A stretch of DNA of 64,000 bases from Aquabacterium sp. NJ1 (GTDB lineage: Bacteria > Pseudomonadota > Gammaproteobacteria > Burkholderiales > Burkholderiaceae_C). Positions 1 through 11,555 of the stretch are shown one piece after another. How positions within the stretch are numbered: the stretch's first letter is position 1; every line of letters begins with the position of its first letter. Under the pieces are notes generated by a model that saw only the letters and a program-made list of their open reading frames with translations, did not search any database and was not told the DNA's origin. The translations under genes and the position numbers were made by a program. The stretch covers positions 1,860,001-1,924,000 of the forward strand of contig NZ_JRKM01000001.1 of NCBI RefSeq assembly GCF_000768065.1. Reading direction: 5' to 3'.

Positions 1-1120
1 GGGTGCGGGTGTAGCGGTGCGGCTGGAAGGCCAGCACCAGGCGCTGGCCGGGGAAGGCGCCACGGGCCGCGCTGATCACGGCGGCCATCTCCACCGGGTG
101 GTGGCCGTAATCGTCGATCAAGGTGACCTGGCCGCCATCGGCCGTCTTGAACTCGCCATAACGCTGGAAGCGGCGGCCCACGCCGGTGAAGGCGCCCAGC
201 GCCTGGATGATGGGCTCGTCAGGCAGCTCGATCTCGGTGGCCACGGCAATCGCCGCCAGCGCGTTGAGCACGTTGTGCACCCCAGGCAGGTTGAGCGTGA
301 CGGTGATGTCGGGCATGACCACACCATTGCGACGCTGCACCACGAAGCGCATCTGGCCACCGGCCAGCGCTTCGACGTTGACGGCGCGCACCTGGGCGTC
401 TTCACCAAAACCGTAGGTGATGACGGGACGCGAAATCAGCGGGATGATGGAGCGCACGCCCGGGTCGTCGGCGCACAGGATGGCCGAGCCGTAGAAGGGC
501 ATGCGGTGCAGGAAGTCCACGAAAGCCTGCTTGAGCCTGGCGAAGTCGTGGCCATAGGTGTCCATGTGGTCGGCGTCGATGTTGGTGACGACCGACATGA
601 TGGGCAGCAGGTTCAGGAAGGAGGCATCCGACTCATCGGCCTCGACCACGATGTACTCGCCCTTGCCCAGAGCCGAGTTGGCACCGGCGCTGTTGAGCTT
701 GCCACCGATGACGAAGGTCGGGTCCACGCCGGCTTCGGCCAGGATGGAGGTGACCAGCGAGGTGGTGGTGGTCTTGCCGTGCGTGCCGGCGATGGCGATG
801 CCTTTGCGCAGGCGCATCAGCTCGGCCAGCATCACGGCCCGCGGTACCACGGGGATGCGTTTCGCGCGCGCGGCGATCACCTCGGGGTTGTCGCCCTTCA
901 CGGCGGTGGAGGTGACCACGGCCTCGGCGCCCTCGATGTGGGCGGCTTCATGGCCCACATGCACCTGGATGCCCAGCGAAGCCAGGCGGCGCGAGGTGGC
1001 GCTGTCCGACTGGTCGGAGCCCGATACGGTGTAGCCCAGGTTGTGCAGGATCTCGGCGATGCCGCTCATGCCGGCACCACCAATGCCCACGAAATGGATG
1101 TGTTTGACGGCGTGCTTCAT
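1..1120 (-). CDS. murC: UDP-N-acetylmuramate--L-alanine ligase MurC (3' end off window)
   Basis: Cytoplasmic ATP-dependent ligase adding L-Ala to UDP-MurNAc, the first step of the peptide stem. 373 codons are present and the C-terminal part lies left of the window. Translation from ATG at 1120 gives [20 protein letters not shown], the family's N-terminal nucleotide-binding loop, then GTHGKTTT (ATP P-loop), a [11 protein letters not shown] segment and, at the window edge, FQPHRYTRT, all characteristic of MurC. The ATG overlaps the murG stop in ATGA (1117-1120), so translation is probably coupled. It is the last dcw gene visible; ddl, ftsQ, ftsA and ftsZ would be expected further left, which I cannot see. 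Confidence 0.95.
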   Translation of the reverse strand, partial: MKHAVKHIHFVGIGGAGMSGIAEILHNLGYTVSGSDQSDSATSRRLASLGIQVHVGHEAAHIEGAEAVVTSTAVKGDNPEVIAARAKRIPVVPRAVMLAELMRLRKGIAIAGTHGKTTTTSLVTSILAEAGVDPTFVIGGKLNSAGANSALGKGEYIVVEADESDASFLNLLPIMSVVTNIDADHMDTYGHDFARLKQAFVDFLHRMPFYGSAILCADDPGVRSIIPLISRPVITYGFGEDAQVRAVNVEALAGGQMRFVVQRRNGVVMPDITVTLNLPGVHNVLNALAAIAVATEIELPDEPIIQALGAFTGVGRRFQRYGEFKTADGGQVTLIDDYGHHPVEMAAVISAARGAFPGQRLVLAFQPHRYTRT

Positions 1121-2226
1121 GTGGACGCCTTTGCGTTGGTTTGAGGTTTCACGTGTTGCTCGATGGCGTCGGCCACGGCAGCGGCCGATTGCAGGCGGGC
1201 CAGGCCACGCGCCTTGATGGCCATGGCCGCCAGCGCCGTGCGGTTGAGCGATTTCATCAGCTCGGCCAGCTTCGCTGGATTCAGCTCGGCCTGCGGCAGG
1301 TGGATGGCGGCGCCGTTGTCGGCCATGTAGATGGCGTTGTCACGCTGGTGGGCAGTGGTCGACACCACCAGCGGCACCAGGATGCTGGGCACGCCGGCGG
1401 CACACAGTTCGCTCACGGTGATGGCACCAGCACGGCCGATGATCACGTCGCAATCGGCCAGGCGCTGCGGCATGTTGTTGATGAAGGGCAGCACCTCGGC
1501 GTCCCTGGCGGGGTCCAGCCCGGCCTTGAGGTAGTCGGCCTTGACCGCTTCGAAGTTGGCCATGCCGGTCTGGTGCGTGATCAGCGGGCGCTGGTCGGCG
1601 GGGATCATGGCCAGGGCCTGCGGTACGGCGTCGTTGAGCGCCTTCGCGCCCAGGCTGCCGCCCACGATCAGCACGCGCAGCGGGCCGGTTCGGTTAGCGA
1701 AGCGCTCGGCCGGCGGCGCAATGGCTTCGATCTCGGCGCGCACGGGGTTGCCCGTGACCCGTGCGACCTTGTTCTTGGCGGCAGGGCCGTCAAAGCCGCA
1801 GGCCAGCACATCGGTGATGGGCAGCAGCAAGCGGTTGCTCAGCAGCATGGCCGCATCCGCATTGACCAGCACCAAGGGCAGGCCGCGGGCCACGCCCATC
1901 AGGCCGCCAGGGAAGCACACATAACCGCCCATGCCCAGCACGGCATCGGCCTGGCGCGCCTTGAGAATCTTCCAGCAATCGGCAAACGCCTTGAGCAGGC
2001 GCACGCCACCAAAGACCGTGTCCTTCAGGCCCTTGCCGCGCAGGCCGTTGAAGGCGATGGCGTCCATGGGGATGCCAGTGGGTGGCACCAGGCGGTTTTC
2101 CATGCCACCGGTCGTGCCCAGCCAGCTCACCGTCCAGCCGCGGCGCTTCATTTCGTCGGCCACGGCCAGGCCGGGCATGATGTGCCCGCCCGTGCCCGCA
2201 GCCATGATGACGAGGTGGCGGCTCAT
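1117..2226 (-). CDS. murG: UDP-GlcNAc:lipid I N-acetylglucosaminyltransferase MurG
   Basis: Peripheral inner-membrane glycosyltransferase that converts lipid I to lipid II. The 369-residue length is typical. The N-terminal GTGGHIMP loop (residues 11-18) and GGSLGAK (about 189-195) are the two glycine-rich loops of the GT-B fold. The usual HEQN-type segment reads [13 protein letters not shown] (about 119-131); I recall this form from other Burkholderiales MurG proteins, so it is probably a lineage variant. Start ATG at 2226 overlaps the ftsW stop (ATGA), and the stop overlaps the murC start, placing it in a tightly coupled operon. Confidence 0.96.
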   Translation of the reverse strand: MSRHLVIMAAGTGGHIMPGLAVADEMKRRGWTVSWLGTTGGMENRLVPPTGIPMDAIAFNGLRGKGLKDTVFGGVRLLKAFADCWKILKARQADAVLGMGGYVCFPGGLMGVARGLPLVLVNADAAMLLSNRLLLPITDVLACGFDGPAAKNKVARVTGNPVRAEIEAIAPPAERFANRTGPLRVLIVGGSLGAKALNDAVPQALAMIPADQRPLITHQTGMANFEAVKADYLKAGLDPARDAEVLPFINNMPQRLADCDVIIGRAGAITVSELCAAGVPSILVPLVVSTTAHQRDNAIYMADNGAAIHLPQAELNPAKLAELMKSLNRTALAAMAIKARGLARLQSAAAVADAIEQHVKPQTNAKAST

Positions 2227-3503
2227 GCGCGCCCCCCTCTCATGAGCTGGCGGTTCTCAATGTCCACGCGCAAGCAAATCGCCAGCGCAATGCAGTTGAG
2301 CATCACACCCGAGCCACCAAAGCTCATCAGCGGCAAGGTCAGGCCCTTGGTAGGCAGCACACCCAGGTTCACGCCCATGTTGATGAAGGCCTGGCCACCC
2401 ATCCACACGGCCACGCCTTGTGCGACCAGGCCGGAGAAAACGCGGTCCAGCGCGATGGCCTGGCGGCCGATGTTGAACAGGCGCACCACCAGCCAGAAGA
2501 AGGCGATGATGATCGCGGCCACGCCGATGAAGCCCAGCTCTTCGCCGATCACGGCCAGCAGGAAGTCGGTGTGGGCTTCGGGCAGGTAGTGCAGCTTCTC
2601 CAGGCTGGAGCCCAGACCTTCACCAAAGATCTCGCCGCGCCCGAAGGCGATCAGCGAGTGGGTCAGCTGGTAGGCCTTGCCCAGGGCGTTCTTTTCAGAC
2701 CAGGGATCGAGGTAGGCAAAGATGCGCTCGCGCCGCCACGGGCTGAGCGTCACCATCAAGGTGAAGGCACCCAGCAGCACCGCCGTGATCAGGAAGAACA
2801 TGCGGCCATTGACGCCACCCAGGAACAGGATGGTCATGGCGATCGTGGCGATCACCATGAAGGCCCCCATGTCGGGCTCGGCCAGCAGCAACAAGCCGAT
2901 CACACCCACGGCCACGGCCATGGGCATCACGGCGCGGAAGAAGTGCTCCTTCACGTCCATCTTGCGCACCATGTAGTCCGAGGCATACAGGGTGATCGCG
3001 AGCTTGGCCAGCTCGGACGGCTGGAAGTTCATGATGCCCAGCGGCAACCAGCGGCGTGCGCCATACACCACCTTGCCCACGTGCGGGATCAGCACCAGGA
3101 TCAGCAGGAGCAGCGAGAGCACGAACAACCAGGGCGCCGTCTTTTCCCAGGTGGACATGGGGATCTGGGTGACCACCGCGGCCACGCACACGGCCATGAT
3201 GATGGCCACCAGGTGGCGCGTGAAGAAGAAGGTCGGCGTGTAGTTGGAGAAACGCGGGCTGTCAGACAGCGCGATCGTGGCCGAGTAGACCATCACCAGG
3301 CCCATGGCCAGCAAGGCCAGCGTCAACCACACCAGGGGTTGGTCAAAGCCCATGACCCTGGAAGGCTGCGAGGACGTGACGTTGACGAAGTCGCGCACGG
3401 GCAGCGGGCCAGCGCCGTCGGCCGAGGGGCCCTTGCCCAGGCCGGCGCGAACCTTGTCCAGCAAACCAGCCAGCAGGGGGCGACGAACGGTGGCTTCGCT
3501 CAT
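2223..3503 (-). CDS. ftsW: Septal peptidoglycan glycosyltransferase FtsW
   Basis: SEDS-family polytopic membrane protein that polymerises lipid II at the septum together with FtsI. 426 residues. A cytoplasmic N-terminal tail of about 50 residues is followed by many hydrophobic segments. Family signatures include [10 protein letters not shown] in the middle and [12 protein letters not shown] followed by [10 protein letters not shown], the SEDS loop next to the PBP-interacting region. The C-terminal [19 protein letters not shown] stretch is also conserved. ATGA overlaps on both sides (murD stop upstream, murG start downstream). Confidence 0.96.
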   Translation of the reverse strand: MSEATVRRPLLAGLLDKVRAGLGKGPSADGAGPLPVRDFVNVTSSQPSRVMGFDQPLVWLTLALLAMGLVMVYSATIALSDSPRFSNYTPTFFFTRHLVAIIMAVCVAAVVTQIPMSTWEKTAPWLFVLSLLLLILVLIPHVGKVVYGARRWLPLGIMNFQPSELAKLAITLYASDYMVRKMDVKEHFFRAVMPMAVAVGVIGLLLLAEPDMGAFMVIATIAMTILFLGGVNGRMFFLITAVLLGAFTLMVTLSPWRRERIFAYLDPWSEKNALGKAYQLTHSLIAFGRGEIFGEGLGSSLEKLHYLPEAHTDFLLAVIGEELGFIGVAAIIIAFFWLVVRLFNIGRQAIALDRVFSGLVAQGVAVWMGGQAFINMGVNLGVLPTKGLTLPLMSFGGSGVMLNCIALAICLRVDIENRQLMRGGRA

Positions 3504-5428
3504 GCGATGTCTCCTCGTTCGTGGGCCAGATCCTGCACGGTGCCGATGAACACCTCGGCGCGGTGCGCGTAATTGCGGAACATGTCCAGGCTGGCGCAGG
3601 CCGGGCTCAGCAGCACGGCGTCACCCGCTTTGGCCTGCTCGAAGGCCCAGCGCGTGGCGGCTTCCAGGTTGTCATGGCGTTGCATGGGCAGGGTGTCGCC
3701 AACGGGCGTGCGCACCTCGGCCAGCGTGGCTTCAATGGCCTGTGCGTCGCGGCCAATCAGGGCCACGGCGCGGGCAAAGCGCCCCACGGGCTCGGCCAGT
3801 GGCGCAAAGTCCTGGCCCTTGCCATCACCACCCAGGATCACCACCAGCTTGCCGGGCGACATGTCGGCACCCAGGCCTTGCAAGGCGGCCACGGTGGCGC
3901 CCACATTGGTGCCCTTGCTGTCGTCGATGGCATCGATGCCGCCGACGGTGGCCACGTGCTCGACGCGATGTGGCTCGCCGCGGTATTCACGCAGGCCATG
4001 CAGCATGGGTGCCAGCGGGCAGCCAATGGCGGTGGCCAGCGACAAGGCCGCCAGCGCGTTGGAGGCATTGTGGCGACCACGGATGCGCAGCGCATCAGCG
4101 GGCATCAGGCGCTGCAGCACGATCTCGGCCTGCTCGCCCTTCTTGAGCTTGATGGTGGGGTCGGCTTCAAGCGCACGCACCAGCCAGGCCATGCCGGACT
4201 CGTTGACCAGGCCGAAGTCGCCAGGGCGACGTGGGGCGTCCAGCCCAAAGTACACGAGGTTGCGGTACACCGTCTTGGCCGGGCGGCCACGCACGCCGGA
4301 CTTGATGACCTCGGGCGGCGGCACCATGTCCATCACGACGGGGTCATCTCGGTTGATGACCATGATGCCGTTCTTGCCGAAGATGCGGGCCTTGGCGGCG
4401 GCGTACGCGGCCATGCTGCCGTGCCAGTCCAGGTGGTCCTGCGTGATGTTGAGCACCACGGCGGCGTCGGGTTCGAAGTTGCTGACACCATCGAGCTGGA
4501 AGCTCGACAGCTCCAGCACCCACGCTTGGGGCAGCACCTCGAAGGTGGGCGCAGACGGAGGCGGTGGGGTCAGCGTGATCAGCGGGGCATCGGCATCGTC
4601 GGCCAGCGGTTCTGCCTGACGCTCAAGCTGCGACTCAACCTGTGACTCAAGGGCCGGCTCGGCATCCTCAGGCTGATCGATCTCGGCGGGTTCGCTTTCG
4701 GGCAGAACCTCGGCGGCGGCCTCCATGATGGCCGTGTTTTCGACGGGCTCGTCCAAGGCGGCGTCCGTTGCAACAGGCACAGGCACCGATGCCACGTCCG
4801 CGCCTGAAGCAAGCGCTGCTTGCTCACCGGCTACGGCACCCGCATCGCTTTGCACAGTGCCCTGTTCGCCCACCACCTCAGCAGTATCAGAGGCAGGCTC
4901 CTCGCTCAAAGGCTTGGGCTCCTGCTCGAGCGCGACACGCAAGGTATCCAGCAGCGTCGGGCCGATGTTGCCGGCGAGGCCCACACGCAGGCCGGTGCGC
5001 TCGATCAGCTTGGCGGTCAGCGAGGTGGTCGTGGTCTTGCCGTTGGTGCCGGTGATGGCCACCACCTTGGGCGCATAGCCCATGTCGGCCTTCAGATCGG
5101 CCAAGGCGGAGGCGAACAGCGACAACTCGCCGCGCACGGGGATGCCCAGCTCATCGGCCTTGGCCAGCAGCGCGGACACATCCGGCGCATTGGGCATCAG
5201 GCCGGGGCTCTTGAGCACCAGGTTGACGCCATCGAGCAGGCCCACGTCCAGACCATGGTGCAGCGTGGCAGCAGGCACATCGGCGGCCAGCGTGGCCGCT
5301 TGCGGCGGGTTGGCACGCGTGTCGGCCACGCGCACGGTCGAGCCACACCGGGCGCACCAGCGCGCCATGGCCAGGCCTGAGTCACCCAGACCCAGGATCA
5401 GCACGGTGAGGTCACGTAAGTAAAACAT
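3500..5428 (-). CDS. murD: UDP-MurNAc-L-alanine--D-glutamate ligase MurD with large internal insertion
   Basis: Cytoplasmic ATP-dependent ligase adding D-Glu to UDP-MurNAc-L-Ala. At 642 residues it is far longer than the usual ~440-500. The N-terminal Rossmann-like part ([10 protein letters not shown], residues 11-20), the P-loop [11 protein letters not shown] (125-135) and GNIG (153-156) are intact, and the family resumes at [13 protein letters not shown] (302-314), TQDHLDWHG and the ligase C-domain ([18 protein letters not shown]). Between about residues 165 and 300 lies an extra ~130-residue Ala/Glu/Pro/Asp-rich low-complexity segment ending in a PPPP run. The frame stays open and both flanks remain conserved, so this looks like an insertion rather than a frameshift. 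Stop overlaps ftsW start (ATGA); 24 bp separate it from mraY. Confidence 0.94.
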   Translation of the reverse strand: MFYLRDLTVLILGLGDSGLAMARWCARCGSTVRVADTRANPPQAATLAADVPAATLHHGLDVGLLDGVNLVLKSPGLMPNAPDVSALLAKADELGIPVRGELSLFASALADLKADMGYAPKVVAITGTNGKTTTTSLTAKLIERTGLRVGLAGNIGPTLLDTLRVALEQEPKPLSEEPASDTAEVVGEQGTVQSDAGAVAGEQAALASGADVASVPVPVATDAALDEPVENTAIMEAAAEVLPESEPAEIDQPEDAEPALESQVESQLERQAEPLADDADAPLITLTPPPPSAPTFEVLPQAWVLELSSFQLDGVSNFEPDAAVVLNITQDHLDWHGSMAAYAAAKARIFGKNGIMVINRDDPVVMDMVPPPEVIKSGVRGRPAKTVYRNLVYFGLDAPRRPGDFGLVNESGMAWLVRALEADPTIKLKKGEQAEIVLQRLMPADALRIRGRHNASNALAALSLATAIGCPLAPMLHGLREYRGEPHRVEHVATVGGIDAIDDSKGTNVGATVAALQGLGADMSPGKLVVILGGDGKGQDFAPLAEPVGRFARAVALIGRDAQAIEATLAEVRTPVGDTLPMQRHDNLEAATRWAFEQAKAGDAVLLSPACASLDMFRNYAHRAEVFIGTVQDLAHERGDIA

Positions 5429-5452
5429 GGTGGGCTTGAACCAGTGAAACGA

Positions 5453-6631
5453 TCAGCGCAGCTTGAGGGTGGACAGACCCAGCAGGCACAGCAGCATGGT
5501 GATGATCCAGAAACGGACCACGACCTGCGTCTCTTTCCAGCCGGACTTTTCAAAGTGGTGATGCAGCGGTGCCATCAGCAAAATACGACGGCCTTCGCCG
5601 TATTTCTTCTTCGTATATTTGAAGTAACTCACCTGCACCATCACAGACAGCGCTTCCAATACAAAAACCCCGCCCATCAAGGCCAGCACGATCTCTTGCC
5701 GCACGATGACCGCGATGGTTCCTAAAGCACCGCCAAGTGCCAAGGCCCCCACGTCGCCCATGAAGACCTGGGCGGGGTAAGCGTTGAACCAGAGGAAGGC
5801 CAGGCCTGCTCCGGATAGGGCCGCGCAGAACACCAACAGCTCACCTGCGCCCGGAATATGCGGCAGCAGCAGGTACCTGGCGAACACGGCGTTGCCCGTG
5901 ACATAACAGAAGATGCCCAGCGAGGCCGACACCATCACCACCGGCATGATGGCCAGGCCATCGAGGCCATCGGTGAGGTTCACGGCATTGCTGGTGCCCA
6001 CGATCACGATGTAGGTCAGCACCATGAAGCCCCACACGCCCAGCGGGTAGCTCATGGTCTTGAAGAAGGGCACGATCAGGTCGGCCTTGGGTGGCAGGTC
6101 ATTGGAGAAACCCGACGACACCCAGCGGAAGAACAGTTCGATGACGCGCAGGTTGTTCGTCTCCGACACGCTGAACGCCAGGTAGATGGCGGCCACCAGG
6201 CCGATGAGGGACTGCCAGAAATACTTCTCGCGCGAAGGCATGCCCTCGGGGTCCTTCAAGACCACCTTGCGCCAGTCGTCCACCCAGCCGATGGCGCCAA
6301 AGCCCGTGGTCACGATCATCACGATCCACACAAAGCGGTTGGCCCAGTCGAACCACAGTAGCGTCGACAAACCGATGGCCAGCAGGATCAGCGCGCCACC
6401 CATGGTGGGGGTACCGCGCTTGCTCAGGTGCGACTGCATGCCGTATTCACGGATGGGCTGACCGATCTTGAGTTCGGTGAGCTTGCGGATCACGATGGGG
6501 CCCAGGAACAGGCCGATCAGCAAGGCCGTCATGGCCGCCATCACCGAGCGGAAGGTGAGGTACTGGAAGACGCGCAGGAAGCCCCACTCGGGGTGCAGGC
6601 CCTGGAGCCACAGCGCAAGACTAAGCAGCAT
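5453..6631 (-). CDS. mraY: Phospho-N-acetylmuramoyl-pentapeptide-transferase MraY
   Basis: Polytopic inner-membrane enzyme that transfers phospho-MurNAc-pentapeptide to undecaprenyl phosphate, forming lipid I. 392 residues from the ATG at 6631 ([10 protein letters not shown]), which is preceded by GGGAGG about 5 nt upstream; an in-frame start 12 codons earlier lacks this support. Family motifs: GTPTMGG near residue 65, [17 protein letters not shown] and the conserved Asp-rich loops, then MAPLHHHFE(K)SGW near the C-terminus. The start lies inside the 3' end of murEF (11-bp overlap). About ten hydrophobic segments are visible. Confidence 0.96.
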   Translation of the reverse strand: MLLSLALWLQGLHPEWGFLRVFQYLTFRSVMAAMTALLIGLFLGPIVIRKLTELKIGQPIREYGMQSHLSKRGTPTMGGALILLAIGLSTLLWFDWANRFVWIVMIVTTGFGAIGWVDDWRKVVLKDPEGMPSREKYFWQSLIGLVAAIYLAFSVSETNNLRVIELFFRWVSSGFSNDLPPKADLIVPFFKTMSYPLGVWGFMVLTYIVIVGTSNAVNLTDGLDGLAIMPVVMVSASLGIFCYVTGNAVFARYLLLPHIPGAGELLVFCAALSGAGLAFLWFNAYPAQVFMGDVGALALGGALGTIAVIVRQEIVLALMGGVFVLEALSVMVQVSYFKYTKKKYGEGRRILLMAPLHHHFEKSGWKETQVVVRFWIITMLLCLLGLSTLKLR

Positions 6632-9599
6632 GGGCACCTCCCGACAGCTCACCCAGGCGGGCGACAACTTGTTCCATCTTCATGAAGCGTGAACCTTTGA
6701 CGAGGATCGATGCCGCCGCAGGCACCTGATCCAGCGTGGGCAGCGCGGCCACGATGTCGGCTGCGCTGTTGAAATGACGGGCGGACGCGCCACAAGCCTG
6801 CGCGGCATGCGCGCACAACTCACCAGCCGTCCAGACGTGTTCGATGCCGCGCTCACGGGCATAGGTGCCGACTTCCTCGTGGAAGGCCGGGCCTTGCGTG
6901 CCCACCTCGCCCATGTCACCCAGCACCAGCCAGCGTGGGCCAGGCAGGCCGGCCAGCATGTCGATGGCGGCGCGCACGGAATCGGGGTTGGCGTTGTAGC
7001 TGTCGTCCACCAGGGTGACCGCGCGCTGACCCAGGGTGATGCAACGCAGTTGCGAACGGCCCTTGACGGGCTCGAAAGCTTCCAGGCCCTGGGCAATCAC
7101 GCTCAGGGGCACACCGGCACCCAGCGCAGCGGCCGTGGAGGCCAATGCATTGCGCACATTGTGGGCGCCGGCCATCTTCAGCTTGACGCGGGCCGCGCCC
7201 TGCGCCGTGCTGATGTCGATCAGCCAATGCGGTGTGGGCTCGGCCACCCAGGTCGCGGCCCCCGTGATGGCGGCCGGGCCCTGCGTGGCGAAGTCGAACT
7301 TGGGATAGCCGTTGGCCTGCTCGCGCCAGATGGGGGCGAACTCGTCGTCGGCCGGGAACACGGCCACGCCGCTGCGCGACAAGGCCTGCAGCACGCTGCC
7401 GTTTTCGCGCGCCACGGCCTCGACCGTGTGCATGAACTCCTGGTGCTCGCGCTGGGCGTTGTTCACCAGGCCCACCGTGGGCGCGGCAATCGAAGCCAGG
7501 TGCGCGATCTCGCCGGGGTGATTCATGCCCAGCTCGACCACGGCACAACGGTGCTGGCCTTCACGCAGGCGCAGCAGGGTCAAAGGCACGCCGATCTCGT
7601 TGTTGAAGTTGCCCTGCGTGGCCAGCGAGGCTTCGGGCGCGCCTTGCGACACCACCCAGGTCTTCAGGATGGACGCGATCATCTGCGTGACCGTGGTCTT
7701 GCCATTGCTGCCGGTCACACCGATCAGCGGGATGTCAAAACGTGCGCGCCAGCCGGATGCCAGCCACCCCAGTGCGGCGCGTGTGTCAGGCACCGTCAGG
7801 CCTGGCAGACCACAGGTGTCCACGCCTTGCTGGGCCAGCACGGCCACGGCGCCAGCGGCCTTGGCCTGGGGCAGGAAGTCATGCGCATCAAAGCGCTCGC
7901 CGCGCAGCGCCACGAACAGGTCGCCGGGCTGCAGGGTGCGGGTGTCGGTATGCACGCGGGCGATCGGCGTGGCGGGGTCACCCGTCAGCACCGAACCGGG
8001 CAACAGTTCGTGGGCCAGGCCCAGGGTCATCATCATGGGAATGCTGGGTGCTGGGACGACCGGCGCGCGGCGCTTGAGCGCGGCTGCTGCCTCGTCCACA
8101 TCTGAAAAGGGTGTCTTGACGCCGGCCACTTCTTGCGTGGCCTCATGGCCTTTGCCGGCGATCAACACGATGTCGTTGGCATCGGCCTGCTGCAGGGCAT
8201 GTGCGATGGCAGCGCGGCGGTCTTCGATCACGTCCACCGTGTCACGCCCGGCCACACCGGCCAGGATCTGCGACAGGATGAAGGCGGGGGATTCGCTGCG
8301 AGGGTTGTCACTGGTCAGCACCACGCGGTCGGCGTGCTGCTCGGCCATGGCACCCATCAGGGGGCGCTTGATGGGATCACGGTCACCACCACAACCGAAG
8401 ACGCACCACAACTGGCCATTGCGTGCTTCGGCCACGGGGCGCAGCGCTTGCAAGGCCTTGAGCAGTGCATCAGGGGTGTGGGCGTAATCGACCACGGCCA
8501 TGGGCACGGCAGTCTGCACTTCCGGCTGCCAATCAGGCAGGCTCACCACCTGCATGCGGCCTGGCACCGACTTCAAGCCGCTGCAGGCGCGCGCAGCGTC
8601 AGCCAGCGGCACATCGAGTGCACGCAGGGCCCCCAGCACAGCCAGCAGGTTCGAGACATTGAAGGTGCCGATCACCGGCGCCTGCACGGTCGCTTTGCCC
8701 ACGATCTGCGACAGCGCATCGTCGCGCTCGATCAGGTCAAACACCAAGCCATGGGCTTGATAACGGATGTTGGTCGCCTGCAGGCGCACGGCCTCTTGCA
8801 GGCCATAAGACCAGCAGGCCAGATGGCGACCGCGCGCGTGGTCCTGCAGCGCATGGCCCATCGGGTCATCCAGGTTCAGCACGGCGGCGCGCAGGCCCGG
8901 CCAGTCGAACAGGCGGCGCTTGGCTTGCCAGTAGCCTTCCATGCTGCCGTGGTAGTCGAGGTGGTCCTGCGTGAAGTTGGTGAACTGCGCGACCGCGATG
9001 TGCGTGGCGTGCAGGCGCAACTCTTCGATGCCGATGGACGAGGCCTCGATGGCCGCAGCCTTCAGGCCCTTGTCTGCAAACGCGCGGAAGGTGGCGTGCA
9101 AGGTGATGGGGTCAGGCGTCGTCAAGCCGGTGGGCACGAAGTCGCCATCCACCTGGCCCACGCCCAACGTGCCGATCACACCGCAGCCCTGGCCCAGGCT
9201 GCTCAAGGCTTGGGCTGTCCACCACGAGGTCGAGGTCTTGCCATTGGTGCCCGTCACGGCCACCACCTGCAGTTGCGCGCTGGGTTCGGCAAAGAAGCCG
9301 TGCGCGATCTCGGCGCTGCGGGCCTTCAGGCCAGGCACGGTGGCCACACGGGCGTCAGCGAAACCAAAGGTCTGCACGCCATCGGCTTCGACCAGGCAAG
9401 CGCGGGCGCCATCCTTCAAGGCTTGCTCGACAAAGGCCCGGCCATCACGCGCGGCACCCGGCCAGGCGATGAAGCACACGCCCTCACCGGCCAGCGACGC
9501 CACCTGGCGGCTGTCTACCGTCAGGCGCGTGACGCCCCACTGGCGCAGCCAGCCCAGGGCTTCATCCGTGCTGTGCAGGTGCAAAGTGGTCTGGCTCAT
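6621..9599 (-). CDS. murEF: Bifunctional MurE-MurF ligase fusion (meso-DAP-adding and D-Ala-D-Ala-adding)
   Basis: One 992-residue chain carrying two consecutive Mur ligases. Residues 1-510 are MurE: P-loop [10 protein letters not shown] (115-124), [11 protein letters not shown] (210-220), and DNPR at 431-434, the signature of meso-diaminopimelate-adding MurE. After a short linker (about 510-522, [12 protein letters not shown]) residues 523-992 are Mur[19 protein letters not shown]-loop [11 protein letters not shown] (627-637), DSYNANPDS and LGDMGEVG. No stop or start separates the halves. A MurE-MurF fusion is known from Bordetella. The start ATG at 9599 directly abuts the ftsI TAA; the stop overlaps mraY. 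Confidence 0.95.
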   Translation of the reverse strand: MSQTTLHLHSTDEALGWLRQWGVTRLTVDSRQVASLAGEGVCFIAWPGAARDGRAFVEQALKDGARACLVEADGVQTFGFADARVATVPGLKARSAEIAHGFFAEPSAQLQVVAVTGTNGKTSTSWWTAQALSSLGQGCGVIGTLGVGQVDGDFVPTGLTTPDPITLHATFRAFADKGLKAAAIEASSIGIEELRLHATHIAVAQFTNFTQDHLDYHGSMEGYWQAKRRLFDWPGLRAAVLNLDDPMGHALQDHARGRHLACWSYGLQEAVRLQATNIRYQAHGLVFDLIERDDALSQIVGKATVQAPVIGTFNVSNLLAVLGALRALDVPLADAARACSGLKSVPGRMQVVSLPDWQPEVQTAVPMAVVDYAHTPDALLKALQALRPVAEARNGQLWCVFGCGGDRDPIKRPLMGAMAEQHADRVVLTSDNPRSESPAFILSQILAGVAGRDTVDVIEDRRAAIAHALQQADANDIVLIAGKGHEATQEVAGVKTPFSDVDEAAAALKRRAPVVPAPSIPMMMTLGLAHELLPGSVLTGDPATPIARVHTDTRTLQPGDLFVALRGERFDAHDFLPQAKAAGAVAVLAQQGVDTCGLPGLTVPDTRAALGWLASGWRARFDIPLIGVTGSNGKTTVTQMIASILKTWVVSQGAPEASLATQGNFNNEIGVPLTLLRLREGQHRCAVVELGMNHPGEIAHLASIAAPTVGLVNNAQREHQEFMHTVEAVARENGSVLQALSRSGVAVFPADDEFAPIWREQANGYPKFDFATQGPAAITGAATWVAEPTPHWLIDISTAQGAARVKLKMAGAHNVRNALASTAAALGAGVPLSVIAQGLEAFEPVKGRSQLRCITLGQRAVTLVDDSYNANPDSVRAAIDMLAGLPGPRWLVLGDMGEVGTQGPAFHEEVGTYARERGIEHVWTAGELCAHAAQACGASARHFNSAADIVAALPTLDQVPAAASILVKGSRFMKMEQVVARLGELSGGAHAA

Positions 9600-11555
9600 T
9601 TAAAAGCTCTCCACTTCAGCGGGTTCGGTGTTGATGATCTTGGGCTGCACTTCCATGTCAGGCAGCACGCCCAGGCGGTTGAGCGTTTGCTGCACCACCT
9701 GGCTGAACACGGGCGCGGCCACATCACCACCGTAATAGATGCCGTCGCCAGGCTCGTCCACCATCACGGCCACCACGATGCGGGGCTTGCTGATGGGCGC
9801 GATGCCCACGAACCAGGCGCGGTACTTGTTGCCCGCATAACCCTTGCCTTCGACCTTGTGCGCGGTACCCGTCTTGCCGCCCACGCTGTAGCCCTGGGTC
9901 TGGGCCTTGGGTGCGGTACCACCCGGGCCACACACGAGGTTGAGCATCTTGCGCACGGCGCGGGCCGTCTCAGGCGAGATCACGCGGGTGCCATGGATGG
10001 GCACGACCTCTTCATTGGCCGGTGCAGAGGGATCACCCTCAGACGACGAAGCCGCCTCCGGACGGAAGGCGGTCTTGAAGGCCAGCACGGGGCGCTCGTT
10101 GTCATCCCCGGAATGGGCTTTCGCCACTTTGCGCAAAGGATCCCGATCGTCACCGGGGCCCTCCCGCTTCAGCAGCGAAATCGGGATCAGTTCACCATCG
10201 CTGGCGAAGATCGTGTACGCGTGGGCCAGCTGGAACAAGCTGGCCGACAGGCCGTAGCCATAACTCATGGTGACCTGCTCGATGCGGCGCCACGACTTGT
10301 AGGGGCGCAGGCGGCCGGTCACCGCGCCGGGGAAACCGAGCTGCGGCTTTTGCCCCAGGCCCACGGCGGTGAACATTTCCCACATCTCGCGCGGCTGCAT
10401 CTGCATGGCGATCTTGGCCGTGCCGACGTTGCTGGACTTCTGGATGACCTGCTCGACGGTCAGGTCGCCGTGCGGGTGCGAATCAGAGATGGTGGAGCCA
10501 TCGATGGTCAAGCGGCCAGGCGCGGTGGAAATGATGGTGTTGGGCGTGATGCGCTTGGTCTCCATGGCCAGCGAGATCACGATGGGCTTCATGGTGGAGC
10601 CCGGCTCGAAGGTGTCGGTCAGCGCACGGTTGCGCAGCTGGGCACCCGTCAGGTTGCGGCGATCTTCCGGTGTGTAGCTGGGCACATTGGCCAGCGCCAG
10701 CACTTCACCGGTCACGGCGTCGAGCACCACCACGCTGCCGGCCTTGGCCTTGTGCAGGGCCACGGCATCGCGGATGCGCTGGTAGGCGTAGAACTGGATC
10801 TTGGCATCGATCGACAGACGGATGGCCCGGCCGTCTTCAGCCGGCACCATGTCGCCCACCGACTCCACCACCCGCCCCAGGCGGTCCTTGATCACATGGC
10901 GCACACCATCGCGGCCAGCCAACTGCTTCTGATAAGCCAGCTCGATGCCTTCCTGGCCTTCGTCTTCGATGTTGGTGAAGCCCACGATATGCGCAGCAGC
11001 CTCACCCTCGGGGTACTGGCGCTTGAATTCACGCAGCTCGTACACACCCTTGATCTTGAGCGCAGCCACCTTCTCGGCCACACCGTCTTCGACCTTGCGG
11101 CGCAGCCACACGAAGTTGGGGCTGGAGGCCAGGCGCTTTTGCAGGTCGACAAAGGGCATGTCCAGCAGCTTGCTCAAGGCACGCAGCTGGTCGCGCGAGG
11201 CATCCATGTCCTTGGGGATGGCCCAGAGCGACGGCGCCGGCACGCTGGAGGCCAGCAACTCGCCATTGCGATCCAGGATGCGCCCGCGGTTGGCCTGCAA
11301 CTCGATGCGGCGCTCGTAGCGGCTGGCACCTTGCTGCAGGTAGAAATCGTTGTGGATGATCTGGATCCAGGCGGCGCGCCCGATCAGCACAGCAAAACCC
11401 AGGCCGATGGCGCCGATCATGAACTTGACGCGCCAGGGCGGTGTGCGCGAAGCCAGCAGCGGGCTGGTCGCGTAACGCACGGTGGGCATGGCACCCTTGC
11501 CTTGCTGGCGTGGTTTGCCACGCAGGCGGCGCATCAGGTCACCCAGGCGGCTCAT
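9600..11555 (-). CDS. ftsI: Septal peptidoglycan transpeptidase FtsI (PBP3)
   Basis: Class B penicillin-binding protein that cross-links septal peptidoglycan with FtsW. 651 residues: a basic cytoplasmic tail with one membrane anchor at about residues 43-65, a PBP dimerisation domain beginning with ELQANRGRILDRNG, and a transpeptidase domain with catalytic STMK (320-323), SSN (374-376) and KTGT (561-564). Residues about 464-518, between the SSN and KTGT motifs, form a charged, Ser/Asp/Glu/Pro-rich stretch that looks inserted relative to typical FtsI. The start overlaps the ftsL stop (ATGA). Confidence 0.95.
   Translation of the reverse strand: MSRLGDLMRRLRGKPRQQGKGAMPTVRYATSPLLASRTPPWRVKFMIGAIGLGFAVLIGRAAWIQIIHNDFYLQQGASRYERRIELQANRGRILDRNGELLASSVPAPSLWAIPKDMDASRDQLRALSKLLDMPFVDLQKRLASSPNFVWLRRKVEDGVAEKVAALKIKGVYELREFKRQYPEGEAAAHIVGFTNIEDEGQEGIELAYQKQLAGRDGVRHVIKDRLGRVVESVGDMVPAEDGRAIRLSIDAKIQFYAYQRIRDAVALHKAKAGSVVVLDAVTGEVLALANVPSYTPEDRRNLTGAQLRNRALTDTFEPGSTMKPIVISLAMETKRITPNTIISTAPGRLTIDGSTISDSHPHGDLTVEQVIQKSSNVGTAKIAMQMQPREMWEMFTAVGLGQKPQLGFPGAVTGRLRPYKSWRRIEQVTMSYGYGLSASLFQLAHAYTIFASDGELIPISLLKREGPGDDRDPLRKVAKAHSGDDNERPVLAFKTAFRPEAASSSEGDPSAPANEEVVPIHGTRVISPETARAVRKMLNLVCGPGGTAPKAQTQGYSVGGKTGTAHKVEGKGYAGNKYRAWFVGIAPISKPRIVVAVMVDEPGDGIYYGGDVAAPVFSQVVQQTLNRLGVLPDMEVQPKIINTEPAEVESF

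Noticed and set aside
3521..4645. Plus-strand open frame opposite murD
   Set aside because: Same His/Gly/Gln-rich antisense pattern; MurD on the other strand explains the region.
4535..4930. Frameshift or pseudogene explanation for oversized murD
   Set aside because: The frame is continuous and conserved MurD sequence resumes in the same frame after the insertion.
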